In this document: positions 8,467 through 18,225 of the stretch, piece by piece
Numbering within the stretch: the first letter of the stretch is position 1
How the letters are laid out: every line of letters begins with the position of its first letter
Source of the DNA: Lichenicoccus roseus
Lineage (GTDB): Bacteria; Pseudomonadota; Alphaproteobacteria; Acetobacterales; Acetobacteraceae
Direction of reading: 5' to 3'
Assembly (NCBI RefSeq): GCF_005844085.1
Contig: NZ_VCDI01000005.1
Coordinates: forward strand, 186,001-250,000
Length of the DNA stretch: 64,000 bases
Notes under the pieces: model-generated
The model's database searches: none
What the model was told of the DNA's origin: nothing
What the model saw: the letters and a program-made list of their open reading frames with translations, nothing else
Position numbers and translations under genes: made by a program

Positions 8467-9355
8467 CGGAGCCCGGAGGCGCTGTCACTCCCGCCAGCAG
8501 GCGCCGCACGGTGCCGGCGACACTGGGCTGCCAGTCCGGCAGCCTGATCCCGAACACATGCTCCAGGCGGTTGCAGTCGAGTCGCGAATCGGCCGGCCGC
8601 CGTGCCGGGGTAGGCCAGTCCTCGGTGCGAATGGCAATCACCTCCGGCATCGGCCTGCCGGTCGCCTCCAGGGCGGCGATGGCGAGGCCGTGCCAGGTAG
8701 CCTCGCCGGTGCCGGCGGCATGGAAGATGCCGCCGTAGCCGGGCCGCCAGCCGGTCTCGTCGAGACGTTCGGCAATGGCCAGGATGGCGGCCGCGAGGTC
8801 GTCGGCGCTGGTCGGACAGCCGCGCTGGTCGCCGACCACGCGCAGCACCGGGCGGGTCGCGCCGGCCTCGACCATGGTGCGCACGAAGTTGCGGCCGGTC
8901 GCCGAATAGACCCAGGACGTGCGCAGGACGATTGCCTGCGGGCAGGACGCCAGCACCGCCTGCTCGCCCGCCGCCTTGGTGCGCCCATAGGCGCCGGTGG
9001 GGCTGGTCGGATCGGTCTCGAGGTAGGGCGCGCCCTTGTCGCCGTCGAACACGTAGTCGGTGGAAACGTGGATCAGCGGAATGCCGGCTTCCGCGCACAG
9101 GCCGGCGAGCCGTGCCGGTCCGTCGGTGTTGGCCCGGGCGGCAGCGGCCTCGTCGGCTTCAGCCGCATCGACCGCGGTCCAGGCGGCAGCATTCACCACC
9201 ATGCGAGGCTCGACCTGCCGGAGCGTGGCCGCCAGCGTCTCGGGACGATCGAAGTCGAACCCCGGGCGCCCGACCCGCTGCACCCGCCCGCCGCCGAGGT
9301 TCGCCAGCGCGACAGCGAGCTGGCCGCCGCCGCCGGTGACCAGGATCGGGCGCAT
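8456..9355 (-). CDS. rfbD: dTDP-4-dehydrorhamnose reductase
   Basis: RfbD (RmlD) catalyses the last step of dTDP-L-rhamnose synthesis, the NAD(P)H-dependent reduction of dTDP-4-dehydro-L-rhamnose. The protein has 299 residues, the usual length. The Rossmann motif is TGGGGQLAVAL at about residues 6-16, followed by VVNAAAWTAVDAAE and STDYVFDG. The catalytic tyrosine and lysine sit in AYGRTKAAGEQ, a YxxxK arrangement. The start ATG (9355) overlaps the TGA of rfbC (ATGA), indicating translational coupling. Its own stop overlaps the start of the glycosyltransferase gene. Confidence 0.95.
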   Translation of the reverse strand: MRPILVTGGGGQLAVALANLGGGRVQRVGRPGFDFDRPETLAATLRQVEPRMVVNAAAWTAVDAAEADEAAAARANTDGPARLAGLCAEAGIPLIHVSTDYVFDGDKGAPYLETDPTSPTGAYGRTKAAGEQAVLASCPQAIVLRTSWVYSATGRNFVRTMVEAGATRPVLRVVGDQRGCPTSADDLAAAILAIAERLDETGWRPGYGGIFHAAGTGEATWHGLAIAALEATGRPMPEVIAIRTEDWPTPARRPADSRLDCNRLEHVFGIRLPDWQPSVAGTVRRLLAGVTAPPGSDAR

Positions 9356-9912
9356 CACAGCCGGAACCAGCCGGCGGCCTCGGCGAACCCGGGTGCCTGC
9401 CGGTCCTTGTCGGACAGTACCGCCTCGTGCTCCGCGATCGGCCACTCGATGCCGATCTCGGCGGAGTTCCACGACACCGCGCGCTCGCACTCGCGGTTCC
9501 AGACGTCGGTGCACTTATATTGCACCTCGGTATCCTCGGTCAGCGTGCAGAAGCCGTGCAGGAAGCCGGGCGGGATCCAGAGCTGCGACCAGTTCGCTTC
9601 CGACAGCTCGGCGCCCACCCATTTGCCATAGGTCGCCGACCCGGCACGGATATCGACGGCGACATCGAAGATCGCGCCGCGCGTGCAGCGCACCAGCTTG
9701 CCCTGCGGATACGGCGCCACCTGGCAGTGCAGGCCGCGCACCACGCCGCGCTGCCGCGACAGGCTGTGGTTGTCCTGCACGAACTCCGGCGTGATGCCGG
9801 CCTCGCGCATGCGCGCCAGGTTGTAGGTCTCGGAGAAGAAACCGCGCTCGTCGGAGAAACGCGCGGGCGTGACCAGGACGATTTCGCGAATGGCGAGCGG
9901 CTCGACCTGCAT
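9355..9912 (-). CDS. rfbC: dTDP-4-dehydrorhamnose 3,5-epimerase
   Basis: RfbC (RmlC) epimerises dTDP-4-dehydro-6-deoxy-glucose at C3 and C5. The 185-residue cupin has the family landmarks DERGFFSETYN, the catalytic histidine region RGVVRGLHCQ, the strand GAIFDVAVDIR, IPPGFLHGFCTL and YKCTDVWN, and ECERAVSWNSAEIGIEWP near the C-terminus. It is third in the operon, 30 bp after rfbA, and its stop overlaps the rfbD start. Confidence 0.95.
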   Translation of the reverse strand: MQVEPLAIREIVLVTPARFSDERGFFSETYNLARMREAGITPEFVQDNHSLSRQRGVVRGLHCQVAPYPQGKLVRCTRGAIFDVAVDIRAGSATYGKWVGAELSEANWSQLWIPPGFLHGFCTLTEDTEVQYKCTDVWNRECERAVSWNSAEIGIEWPIAEHEAVLSDKDRQAPGFAEAAGWFRL

Positions 9913-9942
9913 GATGCTTCTCCGTTGATCGCCCGACAGACC

Positions 9943-10877
<935 letters not shown>

Positions 10878-10881
<4 letters not shown>

Positions 10882-11933
10882 GCGGCGGTTCCGAGGCGCT
10901 GTCCGGTGTAGGTCCTGGCGCGGATCGCCTGCCACCACTCCTGGTGATCGAGATACCACTGCACCGTGCGGCGGATGCCCTGTTCGAAATCATGTCGTGC
11001 GCGCCAGCCGAGTTCGGTTTCCGCGTGCGAGGGGTCGATCTCGTAGCGGAAATCGTGACCCGGCCGGTCGGCGACGAAACGGATCAGCCGCTCGCGCGGG
11101 CCGGCGGGATCCGGACGCAGGTCGTCGAGCACTTGGCAGATGGTGCGCACCACTTCGAGGTTCGACCGTGGTTGCCGCGCCCCGATCGCGTACGTCTCGC
11201 CGGGGATCGCGTGCTCGAGCGCGCGCACCAGCGCCTCCGCATGATCCTCGACGAACAGCCAGTCGCGCTGGTTGGCGCCGTTGCCGTACACCGGCAGCTC
11301 GCGTCCCTCGATGGCATTGATGGTCACCAGCGGGATCAGCTTCTCCGGGAAATGCCACGGCCCGTAGTTGTTGGTGGTGTTGGTCACGAACGCCGGCAGG
11401 CCGTAGGTGTGATGCCAGGCGCGGACCAGATGGTCGGAAGCCGCCTTGCTCGCCGAATACGGGCTGCGCGGATCGTACGGCGTCGTTTCGGTGAATGGAG
11501 AGTCATCATCGCCGAGTGCTCCGAACACCTCGTCCGTCGAGACGTGGTGGAAGCGGAACCGCGCCTTCCCCGCCTCGTCGAGCGCCGACCAGTAATGCCG
11601 CGCGGCTTCCAGCAGCGTGAACGTGCCGACCACGTTGGTCTGGATGAACACCGCGGGTCCATCGATGGACCGGTCGACATGGCTCTCGGCGGCCAGGTGC
11701 ATGACCGCGTCCGGACGATGCTCGGCGAACAGCCGCTGCATCGCGGCAAGGTCGGCGACATCCGCGCGCACCAGTACATGACGCGCGTTGCCGCGGGCCT
11801 CCTCCAGCGCCGCCTCGGACGCCGCGTAGGTCATCAGGTCGACGTTGACCACGCTGTGCGCCGTTGCACGGATCAGGTGCCGCACCACGGCGGAGCCGAT
11901 AAAGCCGCATCCACCGGTCAGCAGAATTCGCAT
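10878..11933 (-). CDS. rfbB: dTDP-glucose 4,6-dehydratase
   Basis: RfbB (RmlB) converts dTDP-glucose to dTDP-4-dehydro-6-deoxy-glucose with bound NAD+. The protein has 351 residues. The NAD-binding motif [14 protein letters not shown] is at residues 6-19. The active-site stretch is HVSTDEVFG, and the YxxxK pair is in [28 protein letters not shown] and [19 protein letters not shown] are also present. It is the first gene of a six-gene operon running to 7094 and is divergent from the PLP-fold gene at 12117. Confidence 0.96.
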
Positions 11934-12025
11934 CGTGCGGTCCCATTCTTCGTTCCGGTCGCTGATGCCGGGGGGGCAACTTGGCAGCGTCGGTGACGGC
12001 AGGCAACATATTGTGAACCGCTGCT

Positions 12026-12047
12026 GTTACACTTCCGGCGGTTACAC
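12026..12047. promoter_or_regulatory. Direct repeat GTTACAC in the rfbB / PLP-gene divergent region
   Basis: The heptamer GTTACAC occurs at 12026-12032 and again at 12041-12047, a 15-bp period. The second copy also pairs imperfectly with GTGAACCG at 12013-12020. It lies in the 183-bp divergent region between rfbB and the gene at 12117. I cannot assign clear -35/-10 boxes. A regulator site is possible, but the evidence is only the repeat. Confidence 0.3.
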
Positions 12048-12116
12048 GACTTGCTCTTTGCGGCAGCTCTCGCAACGGGCATTAAGCGGCCATCCTGCAA
12101 CCGGCGGACCCCTGGG

Positions 12117-14330
12117 ATGTATGCGGAAAAGCTGAATACGCAGCTCCTGGCGGCGCTCGATCGTCCCGACCTCCGCGTTGTCGCGCTCGGTCGCCGGATT
12201 GCCTTCGATGCCTCCCTCGATACCGCATTCCGCGCCGATCCCGGCGGCGAGGTGGTGCTGGGTGCGAGTTGCCTCGGGCCGGCCAGGGTATGCGCGTTCC
12301 ACATCCGGCATGCGCTCGAGCTGTCCATGCTGCTCGACGTCGCTGCCCGTGGCGGCACCGACCTGCTGCTGCCATGCAACCTGCCGGAGTGCGATCGCCC
12401 GATACTCGCGGGGCTGTGCGCCGCCCGCACCGCCTCGCTGTTCTGGCAACTCGACGGGCCGGCCGGCGAGGCGGCCACGCGCATCGCGCCGATGAGCTGG
12501 CTGGAGGCGATGGCCGCCCCCTCGATGCCGGAGCGCGCGGTGCTGGACCGGGTATGGGCGCAGGTACGCGGCCTGCAGGGCTCGTCCTATCGCCTGCTAC
12601 GCTCCGCCTGCCTCGGCGTGGACGACAGCACGGTGCCCGACGCCATCGTGCTTCGGCTGGCGGCGATCTGGCATCTGCTCGGACCGGCGGAAGCGCTGAT
12701 GGCGCAGGGCGGCGACCAGCGCCTCGCGGTCGATCCGGCCACCGGCCTGAACCACTACGGCTGCTCGCACCGGCCGCGCCCGTGGGCCATCACCTTCGCC
12801 TCCTCGACCGCCTCGTCGCTGTCCGAGCGCGGCTTCGGTGGCGCCGAGGTGGCGCGCCTGCGGCTGGCGGCAGCCACCTTCAGCGGCCACGCGGAGGCTG
12901 CGCTGACGGCCGAGGCGCAGGCGGTACGCGACGGCATCGCCGCGCATTTCGGCCTCGGCCGCGACACTCGGACCAACGGCAGCGAGGTGGTGCTGGCGGC
13001 CTCCGGCACCGACTGCGAGCTGCTCGCCCTGGCGCTCGCCGGGCCGGCGGAGGCGATCAGCAACATCCTGGTGGCGCCCGAGGAGACCGGGACCGGGGTA
13101 CCGCTCGCCGCCGGCGGACGGCATTTCGCCGACGACACCTCCGGGCGGCAGCGCGTGCGCAAGGGCGACCGCATCGACGGCTTCACGGCGGACGTGCGGG
13201 TGCTGTCGGTGGCGATCCGCACCGCCGCCGGCGCCATGCGCGACAACGACGCCATCGCAGCCGACTGCGTGCGCCTTGCGCGTGACGAGCATGCAGCCGG
13301 TCGCCACGTGCTGCTGCATCTGCTGGACCTGTCCAAGACCGGGCTGCTGGCGCCGTCGCCGGCTTGCCTGGACGCGCTGCAGGCTTCGCTCGGCCAGACC
13401 GACCGCATCGACGTAGTGGTGGATGCCTGCCAGGCGCGCCTCGATCCGCGCCGCGTCCGCGACTATCTGGCGCGTGGCTGGATGGTGATGATCACCGGTT
13501 CGAAGTTCTTCACCGGACCGCCCTTCTGCGGCGCCCTGCTGCTGCCGCAGAAGGTGGCGCGGCGGCTACGGACGCACAGCCTGCCGCCGGGGCTTGCGGC
13601 CTATGGCAGCCAGGCCGACTGGCCGGCGCAGACGCAAGCTGCGCGCCACCTGTCCGGCGTCGTCAATCACGGCATGCTGCTGCGCTGGCAGGCGGCACTT
13701 GCGGAGATGCAGGCATTCCGGGCGGTCCCGGAGGACAAGCTGCTGCAGCGCCTGCAGCGCTTCCTGGGCAGCGTGCGGGCGGCGGTCATCGCACATCCCG
13801 ACCTGGTGCTGATCGACGTGCCGCCGCCGCGGCGCGATGCCGGCGCCAGCTGGGACCGGCTGCAGACCATCCTCAGCTTCACCGTGCTGGCGCCGCCCCC
13901 AGGCCCGCCTGCCGGCGATGAAGCATCGACCCGTGGCCCGTTGCCGCTGGAGGATTCACGGCGGCTGTATCGCTGGCTGAACGCCGACGTCTCGCTGGCG
14001 CTGCCGGACGACGCCTCGCCGTCGGAGCGGGCGCTTGCGGGGCTTCTGTGCCATGTCGGCCAACCCGTCCCGGTTGCACACGTTGCCCTCGGCGGAGCAT
14101 CGGCCGGGGCGCTCAGGATTTCCGCGGGCGCCCGCGTGGTGTCCGGCGAGCCCTCGCATGGGGGTCTTGGCAGCGACGACCGGATCGCCCGCGAGATCGC
14201 GGACATGCACCGGGTGCTGGACAAGATCGGCTTGCTGCTGCGTCACTGGCCGGCGCTTTTGCGTGCCGATCCGGTGCCGAGCTTTGCGCCGCTGGCGAAA
14301 TTCGAAGAGGTGGACGTTCTTCCGCGATGA
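12117..14330 (+). CDS. Large PLP-dependent (fold type I, class V-like) protein of unknown function
   Basis: This protein of 737 residues is not one I can name. Its middle part looks like a PLP-dependent transferase of fold type I. An aspartate in VVVDACQARLDP (about D436) would contact the PLP pyridine nitrogen. A lysine in MITGSKFFTGPPFCGALLLP (K463) would form the Schiff base. An upstream glycine/serine-rich stretch, SSTASSLSERGFGG, and VVLAASGTDCELLAL are also compatible with PLP phosphate binding. The first 230 or so residues and the last 200 have no domain I recognise. ATG 12117 was chosen; the frame is open a little further to a TTG at 12051. The stop overlaps the kup start (ATGA), so the two are coupled. 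Substrate and pathway are unknown. Confidence 0.75.
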   Translation: MYAEKLNTQLLAALDRPDLRVVALGRRIAFDASLDTAFRADPGGEVVLGASCLGPARVCAFHIRHALELSMLLDVAARGGTDLLLPCNLPECDRPILAGLCAARTASLFWQLDGPAGEAATRIAPMSWLEAMAAPSMPERAVLDRVWAQVRGLQGSSYRLLRSACLGVDDSTVPDAIVLRLAAIWHLLGPAEALMAQGGDQRLAVDPATGLNHYGCSHRPRPWAITFASSTASSLSERGFGGAEVARLRLAAATFSGHAEAALTAEAQAVRDGIAAHFGLGRDTRTNGSEVVLAASGTDCELLALALAGPAEAISNILVAPEETGTGVPLAAGGRHFADDTSGRQRVRKGDRIDGFTADVRVLSVAIRTAAGAMRDNDAIAADCVRLARDEHAAGRHVLLHLLDLSKTGLLAPSPACLDALQASLGQTDRIDVVVDACQARLDPRRVRDYLARGWMVMITGSKFFTGPPFCGALLLPQKVARRLRTHSLPPGLAAYGSQADWPAQTQAARHLSGVVNHGMLLRWQAALAEMQAFRAVPEDKLLQRLQRFLGSVRAAVIAHPDLVLIDVPPPRRDAGASWDRLQTILSFTVLAPPPGPPAGDEASTRGPLPLEDSRRLYRWLNADVSLALPDDASPSERALAGLLCHVGQPVPVAHVALGGASAGALRISAGARVVSGEPSHGGLGSDDRIAREIADMHRVLDKIGLLLRHWPALLRADPVPSFAPLAKFEEVDVLPR

Positions 14331-16234
14331 CACAGCCGATGCAGAAGCCGAAACCGCCCCTGCCCCTCGCGATGCTGACCGCGCTCGGCATCGTCTATGG
14401 CGACCTCGGCACCAGCCCGCTCTACACCATGCAGACCATCCTGGAGACCACCGGCGGGCATGTCGATCCGGACACCGTGCTCGGCGTCCTGTCGCTGATC
14501 ATCTGGGCACTGCTGCTCACCGTCTCCCTCAAATACTGCATCTTCGTGATGCGGGCCGACCATAACGGCGAGGGCGGCATCCTTGCCCTGACCTCGCTGG
14601 TGACCAGCAGCCGGGTCCGGGTCGGACGCGGCGTCACCACCGGCATCCTGCTGAGTTGCGGCCTGTTCGGCGGCGCGCTGCTCTACGGCGACGGCATCCT
14701 GACACCCGCGATCTCGGTGCTGAGCGCCATCGAGGGCGTCAAGGTGGCGACGCCGGCGCTCAACCACCTGATCATGCCGATCGCGGTCGGCATCCTGGTC
14801 GGGCTGTTCACCCTGCAGACCTTCGGCACCGCGCGGATCGGCTCGATCTTCGGCCCGGTCATGCTGCTGTGGTTCATCACCATCGGCACGCTTGGCGCGA
14901 TCGCGCTCACCCGCCATCCGGAGGTGATGTTCGCCGTCGACCCCCGGCACGGCATCCATTTCCTGCAGCACCATGGCTGGGGCAGCTTCGCCGTGCTCGG
15001 TGGCGTGTTCCTGTCGCTGACCGGCGCCGAGGCGCTGTACGCCGACATGGGCCATATCGGACGGCGGCCGATCCGCCTCGCCTGGTACGTCGTCGTGCTG
15101 CCGGCGCTGCTGCTCTGCTACGCCGGCCAGTCGGCCTCGCTGATCGGCCAGAAGAAGCTGCCGGACAACCCGTTCTACGGCATCCTGCCGTCCGCGATCA
15201 GCGAATGGGCGATCTGGCCGATGGTGGTGCTGGCGACGGCGGCCACCATCATCGCCAGCCAGGCGATCATCACCGGGGTGTTCTCGATGACCCGGCAGGC
15301 GATCCAGCTCGGCTGGTTCCCCGGGCTGAACATCCGGCAGACCTCCGACAAGGAGTACGGCCAGATCTACGTGCCGGCGGTGAACTGGGTGATGATGCTG
15401 TTCACCGTCGGCGTGACCGCCGGGTTCGGCAGCTCCGCCAAGCTCGCCGGCGCGTACGGCACCGCGGTGTCCACCACCATGCTGCTGACCACCGTGCTGC
15501 TGTATTCCTACTTCCGGCGCTGCGCCGGCTGGTCGGTGGCGGCGGCGCTCCCGGTCGCCGGGCTGTTCCTGGTGGTCGATTTCGCCTTCTTCTCGGCCAA
15601 CCTGATGAAGCTGCTCGAAGGCGGCTGGATTCCGCTGCTCGCCGGCCTGCTGATGTTCACCATCATGAGCACCTGGCGGCGTGGCCTCGCGGCACTGCGC
15701 GAGGTCTCGGGCGAGCATGTGCTGGCGCCCGAGAAATTCCTGCAGCAGCTCGCGGAGGGCGACATCCCCCGGGTGCCGGGCACCGTGGTGTTCCTCACCC
15801 GCATCCGCGAGCCGATCGCGCCGGTGATGCTGTCGCACGTCGCGCAGTTCGGCGCCCTGCAGCAGCACGTCGTGACACTCACCGTCGAGTTCGAGGAAAC
15901 GCCACGGGTGCCGCCGGAAGAGCGGATCACGCTGAACAAGTTCGAAGGCGGCCTCTGGCACATGGTCGCGCGCTACGGCTTCGTGGAGATCCCGAGCCTC
16001 CCGGCAGCGCTGGCCCTGGCGCAGCGCAAGGGCTGCCCGGTGGTGCCGCAGGACGCGCTGTTCGTCGGCGGCCGGGACGAAGTGGTGCGTGACCAGACCC
16101 GGCCGCGCTCCCGCCTGCCCGGTTGGCGCCGCATGCTGTTCGGCTTCATGTACCGCAACGCGGTGCACTTCGTTGACCGCTTCGACCTGCCGCGCGACCA
16201 TTTCGTGCAGACCGGCCGACAGGTCGGGCTGTAG
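14327..16234 (+). CDS. kup: Kup-family low-affinity potassium transporter
   Basis: Kup proteins import K+ with protons across the inner membrane. The 635-residue length is typical. The family N-terminus LTALGIVYGDLGTSPLYTMQ is followed by about 12 membrane segments. ADHNGEGGILALTSL, GDGILTPAISVLSAIEG, LTGAEALYADMGHIGRRPI and SQAIITGVFSMTRQAIQLGW are conserved Kup stretches. A cytoplasmic C-terminal domain of about 180 residues follows. The ATG overlaps the stop of the PLP-fold gene, so expression is probably linked to it. thiE follows after 3 bp. Confidence 0.95.
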   Translation: MTQPMQKPKPPLPLAMLTALGIVYGDLGTSPLYTMQTILETTGGHVDPDTVLGVLSLIIWALLLTVSLKYCIFVMRADHNGEGGILALTSLVTSSRVRVGRGVTTGILLSCGLFGGALLYGDGILTPAISVLSAIEGVKVATPALNHLIMPIAVGILVGLFTLQTFGTARIGSIFGPVMLLWFITIGTLGAIALTRHPEVMFAVDPRHGIHFLQHHGWGSFAVLGGVFLSLTGAEALYADMGHIGRRPIRLAWYVVVLPALLLCYAGQSASLIGQKKLPDNPFYGILPSAISEWAIWPMVVLATAATIIASQAIITGVFSMTRQAIQLGWFPGLNIRQTSDKEYGQIYVPAVNWVMMLFTVGVTAGFGSSAKLAGAYGTAVSTTMLLTTVLLYSYFRRCAGWSVAAALPVAGLFLVVDFAFFSANLMKLLEGGWIPLLAGLLMFTIMSTWRRGLAALREVSGEHVLAPEKFLQQLAEGDIPRVPGTVVFLTRIREPIAPVMLSHVAQFGALQQHVVTLTVEFEETPRVPPEERITLNKFEGGLWHMVARYGFVEIPSLPAALALAQRKGCPVVPQDALFVGGRDEVVRDQTRPRSRLPGWRRMLFGFMYRNAVHFVDRFDLPRDHFVQTGRQVGL

Positions 16235-16237
16235 GCA

Positions 16238-16897
16238 GTGGCGTCTTCACCGAAGGCGGCGCCGGAGGGCTGCCGGCTCTACCTGGTCACGCCGCCGGCC
16301 CTGGACCCGGCCGCCTTCCGGGACCGGCTCGCGGCAGCACTCGATGCAGGCGACGTCGCAGCCGTGCAGCTTCGCCTGAAGGACGTGCCGGACGCCGAGG
16401 TGATACGCGCCATCGAGCTGCTGCGCCCGGTGGTGCAGGAGCGCGGCGTTGCCTTCATCCTGAACGACCGGCCGGACCTCGCGGTGCGGCATGGCTGCGA
16501 CGGCGCCCATGTCGGCGCCGAAGACATGCCCGCGGAGCAGGCGCGTGCCCTGCTGGGCGACCTGCAGCTCGGGATCTCCTGCTACGACAGCCGGGACGCC
16601 GCCATGCTTGCCGGCGAGAGCGGCGCCGACTACGTCGCGTTCGGGGCGTTCTTCCCCAGCGGCACCAAGGACACCGACGTCCGCGCCGATCCCGACCTGC
16701 TGGCCTGGTGGTCGGAGGTGATGGAGCTGCCGGTGGTGGCGATCGGCGGCATCACGCCGCAGAACTGCGCCGGCCTGGTCCGGGCCGGGGCCGACTTCCT
16801 GGCTGTGGTGGGCGCGGTCTGGGACCATCCGGACGGCCCGGCCGGCGGTGTCAAGGCGATGAACCGGGGCATCGCGGAGGCGAGCGTGATCGGCTAG
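16238..16897 (+). CDS. thiE: Thiamine-phosphate synthase
   Basis: ThiE joins the thiazole and HMP-pyrophosphate moieties into thiamine phosphate. The 219-residue TIM barrel carries AVQLRLKD near the N-terminus, [26 protein letters not shown] in the middle, [18 protein letters not shown] and [28 protein letters not shown], all characteristic of ThiE. The start is a GTG at 16238, 3 bp after kup. No other thi genes and no TPP riboswitch are next to it. The 3' end overlaps the stop of the convergent lipoprotein gene by 4 bp. Confidence 0.92.
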   Translation: MASSPKAAPEGCRLYLVTPPALDPAAFRDRLAAALDAGDVAAVQLRLKDVPDAEVIRAIELLRPVVQERGVAFILNDRPDLAVRHGCDGAHVGAEDMPAEQARALLGDLQLGISCYDSRDAAMLAGESGADYVAFGAFFPSGTKDTDVRADPDLLAWWSEVMELPVVAIGGITPQNCAGLVRAGADFLAVVGAVWDHPDGPAGGVKAMNRGIAEASVIG

Positions 16898-17598
16898 CGG
16901 CGAGCGCCCACCCCGGTGCTGAAGTCTCCCGGCACGTAGGTGAGCTGGCCCGCGGCGGCAGGCGAAGCGCCGATGTCCGCCGCCAGCCGGACGCCCGGTG
17001 AGAGCAGCGACTGCGTCACGTAGAGCACGCCGTTGGACTGCGGCACATTCGAGAGCCAGATGCGGTTGGTGCGGCCCTGCGGATCCTGGAGCAGCAGCTG
17101 GCCGGTGCCGGGCTCGACGGAGAAGGTCAGCACGTCGCGTCCGTCCAGAGTGGTCAGCGCCACCGGGCCATGCTGGTGCGCGATCATCGTGCGCAGCCGC
17201 TGCTCGCTGTAGCTGCCGGGAACGATGGTGTAGGCGAGCAGCCGCTTCAGCAGGGGCGCGTTGGCCGGTGCCAGCAACTGGCCGTAGGCGTCATGCTGCT
17301 GCTGTTCCAGTGGCGCGTTGGGCGGTGCGAAAACGGTGAAGGGGCCGTTGCGCTGCAACGTCGACAGCAGGCCGGTCCGGTAGAGACCGACGGCATAGTC
17401 GGTCAGCTCCAGCGAGCCGACGATGCTCTCGTCCACGGTGCGGTCGGTGTAGACCGGCACGTCGGCAAAGACGATGTCGTTGGAGCTGCCGACGATCGGC
17501 AGCGGATCCTGCCGCGCGCCGCTTTCGCAAGCCGACAGGCCTGCCATCATGGCAGCCACCAGAACCACGCGACCCGCAACCGACTGCAAACGCCTCAT
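16894..17598 (-). CDS. Fasciclin (FAS1) domain lipoprotein
   Basis: This secreted lipoprotein of 234 residues has a hydrophobic signal ending in the lipobox L-S-A-C, with the modified Cys at 24. Residues about 65-210 look like one FAS1 domain. [16 protein letters not shown] matches the FAS1 H1 region, [15 protein letters not shown] follows, and [12 protein letters not shown] matches the H2 end. FAS1 domains mediate adhesion or protein contacts at the cell surface; the partner is unknown. ATG 17598 was chosen because it precedes the basic start of the signal peptide. The frame continues upstream, but that part reads as low-complexity Arg/Leu shadow coding. Confidence 0.75.
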   Translation of the reverse strand: MRRLQSVAGRVVLVAAMMAGLSACESGARQDPLPIVGSSNDIVFADVPVYTDRTVDESIVGSLELTDYAVGLYRTGLLSTLQRNGPFTVFAPPNAPLEQQQHDAYGQLLAPANAPLLKRLLAYTIVPGSYSEQRLRTMIAHQHGPVALTTLDGRDVLTFSVEPGTGQLLLQDPQGRTNRIWLSNVPQSNGVLYVTQSLLSPGVRLAADIGASPAAAGQLTYVPGDFSTGVGARR

Positions 17599-17696
17599 GC
17601 CGACCCCCTCGACCCGGCCATGCGGCCGGAACATCCCCACCCGGTGTTCATAACGGTTAAGCGCGGGAGGTGCGACCGCTTCGGCGCAATGGGCCC

Positions 17697-18128
17697 TCAG
17701 CAACCATCGCCACGCAACGACCAGGAGGCGACGCGGTCGCCGGTGACCTCGAAGGTCGTGGTGCAGACGGAGTTGTAGTAGGTCGGCGGGAAGCCTCCGA
17801 AGCCGCCATAGCCGCCGCCGAAGCCGCCGCCGTATCCGCCGTAGCCGAAGCCGCCGCCACCCCAGCCATAGCCGCCCCAACCCCATCCCCAGCCGGGACC
17901 GACGCCGGGGCTGTAGCTGGACTCGTTGTCGACATACGCGAGGAAGGTATGGCCCTCGGCGCTGTAGGTCCGCGAGGGCACGCCGAAGCTGCGCACGAGG
18001 TCGACCTGGCTGCGGCCGATCATCGAATCGAGCAGGCGGCGCTGGGCCGGCGAGGGTGTCTGGCAGGCGGCCAGCAGGCAGAGCGGGACCGCCAGGGCGG
18101 CCAGGGGAACGAGACGGCGGACGGACAT
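17697..18128 (-). CDS. Small Gly/Tyr-rich lipoprotein
   Basis: This protein of 143 residues has a lipoprotein signal (lipobox L-A-A-C, Cys 22). A short globular part follows (RRLLDSMIGRSQVDLVRSFGVPSRTYSAEGHTFLAYVDN), resembling small outer-membrane lipoproteins in which such a motif precedes a variable tail. A run of Gly, Trp and Tyr repeats then covers about residues 76-112, and the protein ends in CTTTFEVTGDRVASWSLRGDGC. The paired cysteines in that last part may form a disulfide. I do not recognise a defined family; localisation to the envelope is inferred from the lipobox. Confidence 0.7.
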   Translation of the reverse strand: MSVRRLVPLAALAVPLCLLAACQTPSPAQRRLLDSMIGRSQVDLVRSFGVPSRTYSAEGHTFLAYVDNESSYSPGVGPGWGWGWGGYGWGGGGFGYGGYGGGFGGGYGGFGGFPPTYYNSVCTTTFEVTGDRVASWSLRGDGC

Positions 18129-18225
18129 GGGCGGATACCCCTACTTCGAGCTTGACCCTACAGGTGGTGCGTAAACGTCCGGATCCACGGCCCGGATGGT
18201 CATGTGAGGTTCAGGTTACAAAAAT

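Noticed and set aside
12117-14330. The PLP-fold protein as the missing 2-aminoethylphosphonate transaminase
   Set aside because: It is 43 kb from pepM, twice the length of PhnW-type enzymes and coupled to kup; nothing in its sequence links it to phosphonates.
16100-16238. TPP riboswitch upstream of thiE
   Set aside because: The region is the coding end of kup, only 3 bp separate the genes, and no conserved thi-box sequence is visible.
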